The position numbers and the translations under genes were made by a program. Shown here in pieces: positions 21,495-34,200 of a stretch of 64,000 nucleotides of DNA (its first letter is position 1; every line of letters begins with the position of its first letter). Under the pieces are notes generated by a model that saw only the letters and a list, made by a program, of their open reading frames with translations, ran no database searches and was not told the origin of the DNA. This stretch comes from Calamus simplicifolius (taxonomy: Eukaryota; Streptophyta; Magnoliopsida; Arecales; Arecaceae). Where the stretch lies: assembly GCA_900491605.1 (NCBI GenBank), contig UESW01004763.1:1-64000 (forward strand). Reading direction: 5' to 3'.

Positions 21495-24400
21495 TTAATC
21501 ACTGTCATCACTAATATGCTCATTTTCTTCATCATCCTCCATATCAGAACTATGTATAGATCCCTCACTGTCATAATCAGCTAGTGTGTCGTCCTCCTCA
21601 ACATCTTCGCATATAAAGTCTTCTTGACCGACATCACTATGACCTCTAATGTTTTCTTGAGTTGCAACTATTTCAGCATCAGTGTCCGTACGCCGAGATG
21701 TTATTAAGTCCATGTTAGGTTGCTCACATGTGAATCGAAGGCTGCTGAATCATCTTCTTGATATACTTCTTCCTGAACATCATCATCTTTTTTTGGAATA
21801 TCCCACAAATGACGATGACTAACCTTGTATACCACTTTCCAATTAGAATTGTTCTTCAAATCATCCAAGTAGAAAACCTTTTCAGCTTGTGATGCTAAAA
21901 TGAATGGCTCATGTTTGTACCATTCCGAACTTATATTTATACTTGTAATATTATAATGTTGTTGCATTCTCCTGTGCTTTGGTTCAGTTTCAAACCATTT
22001 GCACTTGAACATTATCGCCTTACAACCTTTAACAAATTGAAATTCAAGGACCTCTAATAATATACCATAAAAGGTAATTTCTTCTCCTAGATGAGTAGAG
22101 GGAACACAAATGCCACTATTCTGTGTTTTATGGCCGACATCCCGAGTAACAGTGATAAATTTAACGCCGTTCACCACACAGCCAGTATACGAGAACACAC
22201 GACTGTCGGGACCAATAGCCAATGAATAAAGCTCATCAGTAGCTTCAGATGCCCCAGCAAAATGCTTATTTAACATCTGGATAAACCAAACATCAACGTC
22301 ATTTGAAATAAAGACATGATATATTAATTGACAATATAAATGAATTTACGGGCTTACTTCATTTTTAAACCACTCCAAAAATCTTTCCTTTTGTAATTGG
22401 TCCAGTTGTTCCGGTCCAGTTGGATTTAGCTGATCAATGTGTTGGCTATAGAGAACATTACGCTAATGAGCACTATAGAAAATTGCATGATATGAAGAAT
22501 TAATTTTACAAGTATACTTACTTGAGAAATGGTTGCACCTCTGGACAATTATTGATGAGGTACCAATGTACTTGTTTTAAAGTTTTATCATCTAAATGCA
22601 CCATTCTTCCTTTTCCAAGAGGCCGCCAACGAGTTGCAAATATATTTAATTGCTTGTCCAAATGGCTATCCAAATCAAAATTTCGTTCCGGACGATTGAA
22701 TTTTGTTTCTATGCCTCGAAGATACATTGAACAAAATGTTAGAGACTCGTTGACAACATAAGCTTCTGCAATTGAACCTTCCGGACGAGCCTTATTACGT
22801 ACGTATTGTTTATACGTACCAAGTGCCCTTTCAAAAGGATACATCCATCTACTTTGAACAGGTCCGGCAAGTAAGGCCTCGTAAGGCAAATGAATTGATA
22901 AGTGCACCATAACGTCAAAAAATGCTGGTGGGAAAATTCGTTCAAGCTTACATAAGATCACCACAATCTGCTCTTGTAACAACTCCAAATCCCTTACATA
23001 CAATGTCCTTGAACAAAGTTGTTGGAAGAAATTAGAAAGCTCAATTAAAGTACTACTCTCATGTTTCTGCAAGAATGGTTGAATGCCAATAGGTAACAAT
23101 CTTTGAAGTAGTACATGACAATCATGTGTCTTCAAGCCGGATATCTTTCCATCACCTTCATTTACGCACCTTGAAATATTGGAAGAATATCCATCGGGCA
23201 CCTTCACAGATTTTAGCCACTTACAAAATTGTCTTCTTTCATCTAATGTTAAGGTGTAAGATGCAGGAGGCTTATAAACTCTATTACCTTGAGTTTGTAA
23301 CCACAACTCTTTTCGGATCCCCATTGAAGCCAAGTCCTCTCTTGCTTTATATGTGTCTTTTGTCTTACCTTCGATGCTTAATAAAGTTCCCACGACATTG
23401 TCACATATATTCTTCTCAATATGCATTACATCTAAGTTATGTCTCAATTTTAATGATGACCAATACTCCAACTCGAAGAAAATGCTCTTCTTATACCAAT
23501 TCAATTCATTTGGTGCACGCTTTCGCTTTCGATGTTTATTGTTTGGATGCTTTCCGGACTGTTCAGCAGCTATATGTTGTAATTGCATTAAAATTTCTTC
23601 TCCGGTCAACATTTTTGGTTTGACTCCATGCTCTCTACTTCCATCATGGAGTCTACTATTTCGCCACTTATGATAAATAGGCAAGTAACGGCGATGTCCC
23701 ATATAGCAAATCTTGTCTTTCAGCTTTTTGGATGAGGTTTGCTCATTACAAACTGGACATGCCTTATAACCCTTTGTGCTCCAACCAGATAATAACGAGT
23801 ATGCTGGAAAATCATTTATAGTCCATAAAACAGCTACGTGCATCCGAAAACTCTCTTTGGTAGATGCATCATATACATCAACACCTTCGGTCCATAAATG
23901 TTTAAGTTCATCCACTATTGGCCTTAAAAATATATCCATATCCCTTCCTGGAGATTTAGGACCGGGGATAAGCAACGACATCATAAAGAATGTCTCTTTC
24001 ATATATTTCCATGGAGGCAAGTTATAAGGTACTAAAATGACGGGCCACATACTGTATGCATTACTCATGTTCCCAAATGGATTGAATCCGTCTGTAGCAA
24101 GACCTAACCTTACATTTCTTGGTTCACTGGCAAAATTAGGATACTTTTGATCAAAATCTTTCCATGCTTCTCCATCTGCTGGATGCCGTAACACCCCATC
24201 TATGATCGGTCGCTTATCATAGTGCCACCTCATATCTTCAGCTGTATATCTTGAGGCATATAGACGTTTCAAACGAGGTGTGAGTGGAAAATACCGCATA
24301 ACTTTATAAGGTATCTTCTTACCTTTGTCTTTAACCACTTGGTACCTAGGCTCATTGCATACCGGACATTTTTCTAAATAGGCATTCTCCTTCCAAAAGA

Positions 24401-25079
24401 TAGCACAATCATGCTTGCATACATGTATGTTCTCGTAGCCTAAACCCAACTCATTCATCTTCTTTTTGGCCTGATAGTGCGAAGATGGTATTCTAGTACC
24501 ATTCGGAAATGCCTCTTTTAATAGTTCAAGCAACATATTGAAAGACTTATTTGTCCACCGATTGAGGACCTTAATGTGCATTAACTTCACTAAGAATGTC
24601 AAAGAAGAAAACTTTTCACATCCAGGATAAAGCTCGGATTCCACCTCATTGAAAAGATCATCCAATTTCTTACTGTGATCGGTCCTTTCATGGTCAGACA
24701 TCATCGGATTGTCATCATCATTGCCAACCTCAGTGTGAGCACCACTTGGGCCAGCGATGTCCTGTAATGCTTCGACCATCTCATCTTGTTCCCTTTCTGG
24801 GTCATCATCTTCATTCTCATTTTCATCTGAAACATTGCTTCCAAACTGTTCTCCATGAAAATACCACGTCTGATACGTCTTCGAGAAACCCTTTAACATA
24901 CAGTGTAATTTAACTAAATCAGACTTATGCCATTTGCCATTATAACACCGCACACAAGGACAACGTATCTTCCCTTCTTCATTAACATGAAGCCTTGCCT
25001 TTTCTATGAACTTCTTAATACCAGCATCATATTCTGGACAATTTCGTTTCTTATGTATCCAACTCTTATCAATCGGCAT
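21495..25079 (-). pseudogene. CACTA transposase (tnp2 family), three exons, damaged
   Basis: Exon 1 (25079-22522) begins MPIDKSWIHKKRNCPEYDAG and carries a Transpos_assoc N-terminus (CPCVRCYNGKWH), Cys pairs (CPVCNEPRY, CPVCNEQT), the tnp2 core (LVPYNLPPWKYMKETFFMM, LLIPGPKSPGRDMDIFL) and a DUF4218-like part (HLSIHLPYEALLAGPVQSRW). Exon 2 (22472-22358) encodes SQHIDQLNPTGPEQLDQLQK. Exon 3 (22276-21495) is a DUF4216-like domain (TDELYSLAIGP, GVKFITVTRD, TQNSGICVPS) with an acidic tail. With these splice sites an in-frame TAG falls at 22463-22465, and the frame breaks near 21710 before the acidic tail. The core domain is otherwise complete. It is transcribed in the same direction as the second gene. 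Confidence 0.85.
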
Positions 25080-28000
25080 CGTTGGTGACGTACAACAGCT
25101 GTTTGTTGCAAGATTATGTTAGTGATAAAATTTTCCTTTTTTTTTCAGTGAATTGTCCTACTATAACATCATGAATCCAAACAGTAAGTATGCTGAATTT
25201 TCTTAAAATCAAAGGCATAAAAAACATAGCAATTTAACAAATCCCCTCTCTCCTACATTTATTCCCTTCTTACTCTCATTGAAAAGCCCTACAATGTGAG
25301 GGCAATTCACTAAGCTGATTGTAAGTTTTCATTGCTCCATTTGATTCTTTGGAATCCAATCCCCTCCCCTGCACAACAAACAAAAGGGGGCACCCAGATT
25401 TTTCCTAGACCTTTCTACACTCCATCTAGCAATATATACCATCAGAGCATCGACCCATCTAGAAGAACATTGACATATATACTCAAATTACGAATGAAAC
25501 TTACATTGAACCGAGGGATGATATAGCTGCTGTCCTTTAATGGAATGGACCCCCACCGACCTCCGGATAATAGCCACTGAAAGTAATTTGCTACCAGCTG
25601 TTGTACGTCAAAAAAGAAAAAGTTAGCTACCAGCTGAAAGTAATTTGCAGTTGCTAATACCAAAAAACAACAATAGCAAATTGACTATTAAATCTGAGTA
25701 GCAAAGAAATAGGCAAATGAAGTGATCCAAGCAGCCAAAGAAAGAAGGTTGAGTTAGTATTAAGTAATATGCTTTTCGATTCTGCTTGTACAGAATAACT
25801 TTTACAAAATTATCTTGCTAACATAAATGGCAAACTTTGTTCCATCTATTAAGTAATTCAAGTGCAGCCCTGTGCACTATCAGTGCAGTTCAGGTTCAAC
25901 AGAGTAACTGAACTACGAGACTCAAATGACAGAACAATCATTAAGTTCATCTATATGTTTGATTACCTATTCTAACACATTATCCGTAGTATATTAAAAA
26001 GAGTTAATCCCTGTCAAAAGTGGTATTCCAAACAATCATTAAGTAAAGTTCAGTTAATCCCATAAAATGACAGAACTAAGTATGAGGAAGCATTCCCTGT
26101 TTGAGCTTTCCCTCAGCCTTTATTTTTCTCCCTTACACCTTCCCATCAAGGGAACCATCCTCCCCTTCACTGACCTATCACCACCTGACTTCTTTTCGAA
26201 GTCTCTATGAGAATTGTCCTAAACAAAGTCACCTGATTTCTCAGCATTTTTTAACTGTCTTTCCTAAACATACTCTCCTATTTGCTATGGATCAAGAAAG
26301 TGCTTTTGACTTACCATTTTGTTCCATTTCAATTAGTTTTCCATAATCCGGACTAACATAACTGTCATCATCTCCACCTAGTTTATAACCCAGCTTATTT
26401 CTTGTCTCTCAAATAGGCATGAAAAGTTATGTAATCCAAATCCATATGCCATCCTGCCATTATATCTATTATGTTTCTTCTTCCTTTCCATTGTCTTTAT
26501 TTTGTTTGGCCCGTAAGATTTACCATGCTAAGAAGGAAGATAGAAGAAGCAATTGATCAGAACCATATTCCAGTATGCTAATTTTAACCTTTTAGGTATT
26601 CAAGTTTCATATTTTCAAGCAAGTAATCCACCTTTTCGCTTATTCTTGTAGCCAATAATCAACAGCTATGTCCTTCATCAACTACTCCATTTTTTTTTCC
26701 CAATTTTACTTCCTCAAAATGACTACTTGCTGTGCCAAGATCAGCTCTTGACAAGATTGCAAATTTCTCCAGGGATTGATCATGACACTCTTTCAAAGCA
26801 ATAAACGATCCCATTAATCTCATTGCTTTCTCAAAGAGTTCTCCTTTGCAAATCCCGTTAGTCTGAGAACCAGACAGAGAGGCCAATTTCAAATTTTTAT
26901 CAAACTCTTACACGAAAACAGCTAAAAATGACAAATTTTGAATATAAAAAAATGCGAAGTCAAGGATTGTCATAAAGAAGTATTGAAAACAAATCCTTTA
27001 AACTGGCAAGTCAAATTAACTGCTCTAAGTTCCACCATATATATGACATTTAATCTGTCTAAAACTGGCAAGTCAAATTAACTGAAGATCTTTTAATTAT
27101 CCATCTTTTAAACTCAAACAGAAAAATTATGTTCCCCTACATAAAGTAACCCACACTAGAATGTAGCAAGCTGATCGGCAGACATTCCAGTTATAACTGC
27201 CGTTTATCCCCTTTCCGAACTAGGCCAATGAACCAATGCATCACTGGGGGTGGTCAGAATAAAAGATGAGGGATCTGGACACTGCCATTAGAGATAACAA
27301 ACTTGAAAGCCAAGAGTGTTGTAACTGAAAGTCCCTGGGATGTTGTCATCTTAAACAATCCATCATTAGTCAACATTAAATGAAATACACATGGGTTCCA
27401 TCAAAGAATGGCTAGCTCAAACATAAAGCTCGACAACATAACTATACATCTAGCAGGACTTCATAATTATGGAAGCAGAATACTCAAATAAATTCAATAT
27501 TAAGCAGAATCCTCCACTCTGAAACAGGGAGAGAAGCCGAAGCACACGAAACAGACAGAGCTCAAGGTAATGAAAACGGATACATTAAGTAGACTTTTGA
27601 AATAAAACAAGATGTGAAATGCTACAACAAGAGGAGGAGGAGGAGGAGGAGGAGGAGGACAAAGTTATATGATAAATGGTGTTAAAAAATGCATGAAACC
27701 AGTCCAAAAACATGATAGCCGAATTGGAGCAAAACAAATGCGATCTGAAACATATTGACAAGTAGAGAAGATTGCATGCGCCTGCCAGACAAAAGAGCAA
27801 TCATTGACGAAAGGCACTCGAGAAATTTGGTGAGAACAAAGGAAATTTGAGTAACAAAAAGCAGAGGAAAGTTGGAATATGCGACGCTATCGTTCAAGGG
27901 AGAAAAAGTGGAAGTAAATCGATCGGTAGAAACAACAACTGAAGCCACCGGATGTAATCGAGATAATATAGAGAAGGGAGACACAAAACAAAAAGGCAGA

Positions 28001-28370
28001 GGACAATCTGATCGAACTGGGCAAAAAATAAAATGCAGCGAAACTTCTAAAAGAGAAAATGCACGAAAGAAAAATAACAATCAGAAGAAATATCGAGACA
28101 AAAGAGGTAGCGCATCACCAATACAAGAAGATTGGATCATGTAATGCAAAACAGAGAGAGATAACGGACACCAAAGAAGAAGGAAAGAAGACAGTTGAAA
28201 GCAATATAAACAGAAGGAAGCAGGCATTGGAACTCCGACTACCAGAGAAGTTATCAAGCACATCTCCAGTACATACTCTTCAGTAATTTGTAAAATGCAT
28301 TGGCCATTCAGAAATGAGTTCATACTGGCTACTGAAGCAAAGAAGGATAGCACGTACATTTATGAAATTC
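25080..28370 (-). other. CACTA 5' region (leader/introns), no gene seen
   Basis: This is AT-rich DNA between the transposase start and the GC-rich repeat near the right end. It likely holds the 5' untranslated exon and first intron of the transposon genes. It contains a (GGA)n run at 27631-27659. Several short open frames (for example 27682-28080 and 26659-26892, minus) show no family features. Confidence 0.5.
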
Positions 28371-28371
28371 C

Positions 28372-28555
28372 TCTGGTTCCTGCGTCTGGGGTGTGGCAGC
28401 GGAGAGGAGCTCACGGGGTCGGCGACTTCTCCCCTGGTTCCGGCGTCCGGGGTGTGGCGGTGGAGAGGAGCTCGCGGGGGTCGACACCTTTTCCCCTAGT
28501 TCCGGCGTCCGGGGTGTGGCGGAGGAGAGGAACTCGCAGGGGGGTCGGCGAACGA
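28372..28555. repeat. GC-rich tandem repeat, three units of about 62 bp
   Basis: Units start at about 28372, 28434 and 28496 and share the words GGTTCCGGCGTCCGGGGTGT and GGAGAGGAGCTCGCGGGG. The block is rich in CpG in an otherwise AT-rich element and lies just inside the right subterminal array, at the 5' end of the transposon genes. In maize Spm a GC-rich downstream control region sits in the same place and is a methylation target. Equivalence here is inference. Confidence 0.8.
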
Positions 28556-28627
28556 ATGAGGGTTAGGGTTTCGCGAATGGGTAGGCGCTCATAGGAGAGA
28601 GCGGGCATCAGCGGAAAAGGGGCAAGT

Positions 28628-29750
28628 ATTGACTTATTACGACGAAATGTTAATTTCGTCGTAATAAGTATTTTTATTACGGCGAAAAATAATATTCGCC
28701 GTAATAAAAAGATAAAAAATTAAATAAAAAAAACTCATAAAATGAAATGTTGTCGTATTACGACGAACTTTTAATTACGTCGTAATACGTCTTTTTATTA
28801 CGGCGAAAATTATTTTTCGCCGTAATAAAAAGATAAAAAAATTTTAAAAAAAACTCGTAAAAAAATGTTGTCTTATTACGACGAAATTTTAATTTCGTCG
28901 TAATACGTCTTTTTATTACAGCAAAAAATAATTTCACCGTAATAAAAAGATAGAAAATTTAAAAAAAATTAACTCGTAAAATGAAATGTTGTCTTATTAC
29001 GGCGAAATTTTACTTTTGTCGTAATAAGTATTTTTATTACGGCGAAAAATAATTTTCGCCGTAATAAAAAGATAAAAAAATTTTAAAAAAAACTCGTAAA
29101 ATGAAATGTTGTCTTATTACGATGAAATTAAAATTTCATCGTAATAGGTCTTTTTATTATGGCGAAAAATAATGTCGCCGTAATAAAAAAATAGAAAAAT
29201 TAAAAAAAATTAACTCGTAAAATAAAATGTTGTCTTATTACGACGAAATTTTAATTTCGTCGTAATACGTCTTTTTATTACGGCGAAACTTATTTTTTGC
29301 CGTAATAACAAGATAAAAAAATTTAAAAAAACACTCGTAAAATGAAATGTTGGCCTATTACGACGAATTTCTAATTTCGTCGTAATAAGACTTATATTAC
29401 GGCGAAATAATCTTTCGCCGTAATATAAAGATAGAAAAAATTTAAAAAAAAAACTCGTAAAATGAAATGTTGACCTATTACGATGAATTTATAATTTCGT
29501 CGTCATAAGTCTTTATATTACGGCGAAATAATTTTTCGCCGTAATATAAAGATAGAAAAAATTTAAAAAAAAAACTCGTAAAATAAAATATTGACTTATG
29601 ACGACGAATTTCTAATTTCGTCGTAATAAGTCTTTATATTACGGCGAAAATTTATTTCACCGTAATAAATAATTGTTATGATGAATTTAATTTTTATTTC
29701 GCCGTTATAAGGTATCCTATAACGATGAAAATATTTGCCATAATAGGTTC
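28628..29750. repeat. Right subterminal array of the CACTA element, about nine units of 120 bp
   Basis: Roughly nine tandem units of about 120 bp each carry two palindromes: TTACGACGAAA…TTTCGTCGTAA and TTACGGCGAAA…TTTCGCCGTAA, joined by AT-rich DNA ending AACTCGTAAAATGAAATGTT. The array is about twice as long as the left one and differently spaced. Confidence 0.9.
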
Positions 29751-29778
29751 GCCACAAATACCACATTTTCTTGTAGTG

Positions 29779-30252
29779 AAAATAGTCAGCTTACGCAGCT
29801 GAATCATTCCAAGCGACCAAGTAGAAAAAGGATCGCCAGGTGTTTGGTGAAGTCGATCATTTTGTCTGGATAGAGGGGAGAGCAGATCGAGTCAAGCTCT
29901 ATGAAGCAAAGCAAAAAGTCATACAAATGCGAAGGTTGGGTGGCTGTTGTAATGACCCGGGCCTCGGTCTGTTTTATTAGCATGCAAGATAAATTGTCAT
30001 CTTGGATCAAATTTTAAGTCTGAAGCGTAACAATTGTGAGAAGAGATAGCTCTTAAGTTCATACGAGGAAGAAATTATTAGAAGGAAGAGACTTTGTGCA
30101 CCGACCTGTGAGGGATTATTAGAAGGAAAAGTCCGGTGCACAAAGACTTTTATGAGGGCAGGGGGCTGGTTGCAGTGACGTGACTGCGTTTTGAAGTGCT
30201 TCAAACGCGTTTGTTCTGCTGTGGGCGAGTTCGAGAATCAACGGGTAGTGCA
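29779..30252. other. Flanking intergenic DNA between CACTA and copia elements
   Basis: Unique DNA matches 60150-60565 of copy 2. A GAAGTGCTTC palindrome is near 30193. No gene is supported; short minus-strand frames at 29804-30010 and 30007-30204 are not conserved in copy 2. Confidence 0.6.
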
Positions 30253-30731
30253 TGTTGGAGATAATTGTACGGGGAATCTGGATTTGAGGCATGAATGAAC
30301 ACTATCCTTTTAGTGTTTATTTGCCCCCACTATAGATTGCAAATGGGGATCCGCAAAGAACACTTCAGGATACAACAAATCCAAGATTATCGTTTGCAAG
30401 CGATAATCTTCTATTTGAGAACATCCTTATCTTTATAGAGAAATTAAAACGGTCGGATTGGGAAGGGTTGTATTCAAGAGATACGTCTCTTGGGCATAAC
30501 CGAATATTAGTTTAAAAAATAAAAGAACCGCAGAAATTAACTGCAAAAATTAAATTCGGCTTGATTGACTGCCCATCTTTGACTTTAAATATATTATAGG
30601 CCCAAGTTATTTAGGCCCAACTCATCCACAAGAGAAAGAGTCCACCAACATATATAAATGAGCATCCAATTCTCTAGCTATTCAATGTGGGACTAATCCC
30701 ATTCACATCCTTCACACAAACTACATTTACA
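30253..30731 (-). mobile_element. Copia left LTR (3' LTR), complete
   Basis: The 479-bp LTR runs from TGTTGGAGATAATTG to an ACA end. A minus-strand TATA-like TTTATATATG lies near 30650. It contains the hairpin AAGATTATCG-7 nt-CGATAATCTT (30383-30410). The minus-strand polypurine tract AAGTGGGGGAT abuts it on the right (about 30732-30742). Confidence 0.9.
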
Positions 30732-31228
30732 ATCCCCCACTTAGTTTGTGTGAACTCGGAATAGTCATAGACATAGCTAAACGCATACTTAAAGGTAACT
30801 TTCGTTTTAAACCTTTAGTTAGTGTAAGTAATTCAAGACATTAGCAAAATCACAAGTGGCCCAAGCTTAAACTGTGATTCTTTCCGCTAAATCGGAATTG
30901 CCACACACGCATCGCTACATATGAATTTTTTAAGGTAGTTCTCATAATAATCAGCACTATTAAGGCCATGTGCTACATCCTGATTTCATGAACATTTACA
31001 AAGTTTTATTTACTTTGCTAGAAGCGGCACCACTCCTCATGCTCATATAGGTGAAATAATTTCATTAAGAGTGTTTGTATTACACTCACCCTCTTATAAT
31101 CATGGTACTAACTTGCTAACTAGCAAGACCTAGCACTCAAACCCTTATCATTAATTTGTTATTACCCATTAAACTTCTAACTTAGTGTTAATGCTAATAT
31201 AGAAGTTGGGTTCCCACTAAGGATAAGT
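30732..31228 (-). other. Copia 3' untranslated region with polypurine tract
   Basis: This lies between the gag-pol stop and the 3' LTR. It holds the polypurine tract at its left end and is otherwise non-coding. Confidence 0.7.
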
Positions 31229-34200
31229 TTAGTTGAAGGATTGTAAACCCATTTCAGCAGCAGTACTCCTTACTAAGTCTCTTGCGAGAGCTTTAGTAAG
31301 CGGATCTGCTAGATTTTTACAAGACCTCACATAGGTAATAGTTATTATACCATCAGTGATTAATTGTCTCACATATTCATGCCTTAGACTTATATGCCTT
31401 GACTTCCCATTATATATCTTATTGAGCGCTCTTGACATAGTAGCTTGACTATCGCAATGCAAGGAAATAGATGGCATCGGTTGTGGCCACAACTCTATAT
31501 CTAGTAACAAATTTCTTAGCCATTCAGCTTCCTTGCCTGCTGCTGCTAAGGCAATAAACTCCGACTCCATGGTCGAATGCGTTATACATGTTTGCTTCTT
31601 GGAAGCCCAGGAGACAGCACCGCCTCCTAATGTAAATATCCATCCAGAAGTCGACATTTTGTCATGAGTACTTGTTATCCAACTAGCGTCGGAATAACCT
31701 TCTAACACAGCTGGAAAGCTATTATAAAACAATCCCAAGTCTTTAGTCCTTTTAAGATATCCAAGAACTCTTGTGATCGCTTTCCAATGCATTACTCCTG
31801 GATTTTTAGTGAATCTCGAAAGTTTACAAACTGCAAAAGCTATATCAGGTCTAGTGCAATGCATAGCATACATTAGACTTCCTATAGCACTAGCATACTC
31901 GACTTGAGCAACAGCTCTACCAGAATTTTCAGTCAAATGAATAGAAACATCATAAGGAGTGTTTGCCTCCTTAATATGTAAATGATTAAACTTGGTTAAT
32001 ATTTTCTCAACATAATGAGATTGACAAAGTGCAAAACCCCCACTATGTCTCTTAACTTTGACACCTAAGATCTTATCTACCTCAGCTAAGTCTTTCATTT
32101 GAAATTTTGTGGAAAGATAAGCCTTAGTATCATTTACTCCATCCATGTTAGTACCTATTATAAGCATGTCATCAACATAAAGACATATAATTACACCAAA
32201 GTTTTCTGTGAATTTAGAATAAATGCATCTATCAGCACCATTATGCTTGAAACCATATTCTAAAATCACCGAATCAAACTTTTCATGCCATTTCTTTGGA
32301 GCTTGTTTTAAACCATATAATGATTTTGTTAGCTTACATACTTTATGCTCATTTCCTGGTAGAACAAAACCCTCAGGTTGCTCCATATACACCTCTTCAT
32401 CTAGATCACCATTCAAGAAGGCTGTATTAACATCCATTTGATGAATACATAAGTTATAAATGGATGCTAACGCAAACAACAATCTTATAGAAGTGATCCG
32501 TGCAACAGGAGCATAAGTATCAAAATAGTCAAAGCCCTCTTGTTGCCGGAAACCTTTAGCCACCAACCTTGCTTTGAAGAGATTACCATCTTTTATTTTG
32601 AATATCCATTTACATCCAATAGGCTTATAATTAGGAGGTGGATCAACCAAAACCCATGTACCATTTGATAATAAAGAATCCATTTCATCATTTATAGCTT
32701 CTTTCCAGAAAGACGAATCTCTTGAAGCCAAAGCTTCATTATACGTCTTAGGAGTTATATCCTCCTCTACATTTAATAAGATAGGAATCTTATTAAGTAC
32801 ATTATTATTTCTATCACCTTCCACAAGAAAAACAATAGCTTGAGAGGAAATGAAATCAGGATCCAATACTTTTTCTTTTTTAGTTCTTTGGCTTCTCCTT
32901 ATTTCCACTTGTTCTTGAATTTTAGTATTTTTGTTATCAACAAGTAAAGGAGAACTAGAACTACTAGGAATATTGGTTTCATCCACACCACCTAATAATG
33001 ATTTAGATGTTGACTTATTCGTGGAATCATCACGAGTTTTATTTTCAAGAAATTGAACATCTCTAGATTCCACAATTACATTAGACTCCAAGTCTAACAA
33101 CCTATAGGCTTTAGAATTTTTAGCATATCCTACAAAAATACTTTTCATAGCTCGTGGCCCTAACTTTGTTCTTTTAGGATCTGGAACTCTATAAAAAGCT
33201 AGACAACCCCATACCCGAATATAACTTAAATTTGGTTTTCTACCATTCCATAATTCGTAAGGGGAAGTCTTTGTAATCTTTGAGGGTATTCTATTATGTA
33301 CATGGCAAGCACTAAGTAATGCTTCACCCCAAAGGTTCAAGTGAAGCTTAGAACTTAGCAACATTGAATTCACCATATCCACAAGGGTTCTATTCTTTCT
33401 CTCAGCCAATCCATTCTGTTGTGGAGTATAAGGAGAAGTTCTTTGATGTATTATTCCATGTTCTTCACAAAAAGAAGTAAATATAGTAGGGAAATATTCT
33501 CCACCTCTATCACTTCTAAGTATTTTTATTTTATTTTCTTTTTGATTTTCGACAATTGATTTATACAATTTAAACTTGTCAAACACTTCATCTTTATGCT
33601 TCATAAGATAGACATAGGTATACCTAGAGTAATCATCAATGAATGTGGCGAAATATCTATTTCCTCCTCTAGTCAAATTTCCATTTAATTCACATATATC
33701 CGAATGAATAATTTGTAAAATTTTAGAATTTCTTTCGGACTTAGGAAATGGTAATTTAGTCATCTTAGCTTGAATGCAAATTTCACACTTATCCTGGTTA
33801 TCATTTTCGTATGTTATGTAACCATTTTTAGCCATAAACTTAAGTGATCTAAAATTTACATGTGCTAAGCGTGAATGCCATAAATTAATTGATGAACCAA
33901 CCATATAAACAGAAACACTCTCATTATTATTAATAGCAACAGAGGTTACAGAAAGTTTGAACATTCCATCACAAGCATATCCCTTTCCAATAAAGACCCC
34001 ATTCTTTGAGAGGATAAGTTTATCGGATTCTAAAACAGTCTTGAATCCTCCTCTACAAAGCAGATTTGCAGAAATTAAATTCTTCCTAATTTCTGGTACA
34101 TGAAGAACATTAATTAAAGTTAACTTCTTTCCTGAAGTGAAATGGATTTCGATGGATCCTTTGCCATGAACTTTGACAGCATTATTATTTCCCATCAACA

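Larger units (their letters stand above)
17634..29778 (-). mobile_element. CACTA (En/Spm-type) DNA transposon, 12.1 kb
   Basis: The ends are CACTACAAAAAAAATG at 17634 and the inverse of CACTACAAGAAAATGTGG at 29778, with a 3-bp target duplication AAA (17631-17633, 29779-29781). Copy 2 shows the empty site (about 60149-60152). Inside are subterminal repeat arrays at both ends and two minus-strand spliced genes: a tnp2-type transposase and a Transposase_24-type partner. The 5' end of the transcription units is on the right, next to the longer array and a GC-rich repeat. The transposase has an inferred in-frame stop and a frameshift, so this copy is probably not self-sufficient. Confidence 0.95.

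Noticed and set aside
27585..28359. Several overlapping frames between 27585 and 28359 on both strands as CACTA accessory genes
   Set aside because: None has domain features or coding bias, and they lie in the expected leader/first-intron region of the transposon.
28628..29750. Possible CRISPR-like or satellite array
   Set aside because: Regular 120-bp spacing with palindromes, but it is bounded by a CACTA terminus and the same words recur at the other end, so it is a transposon subterminal array.
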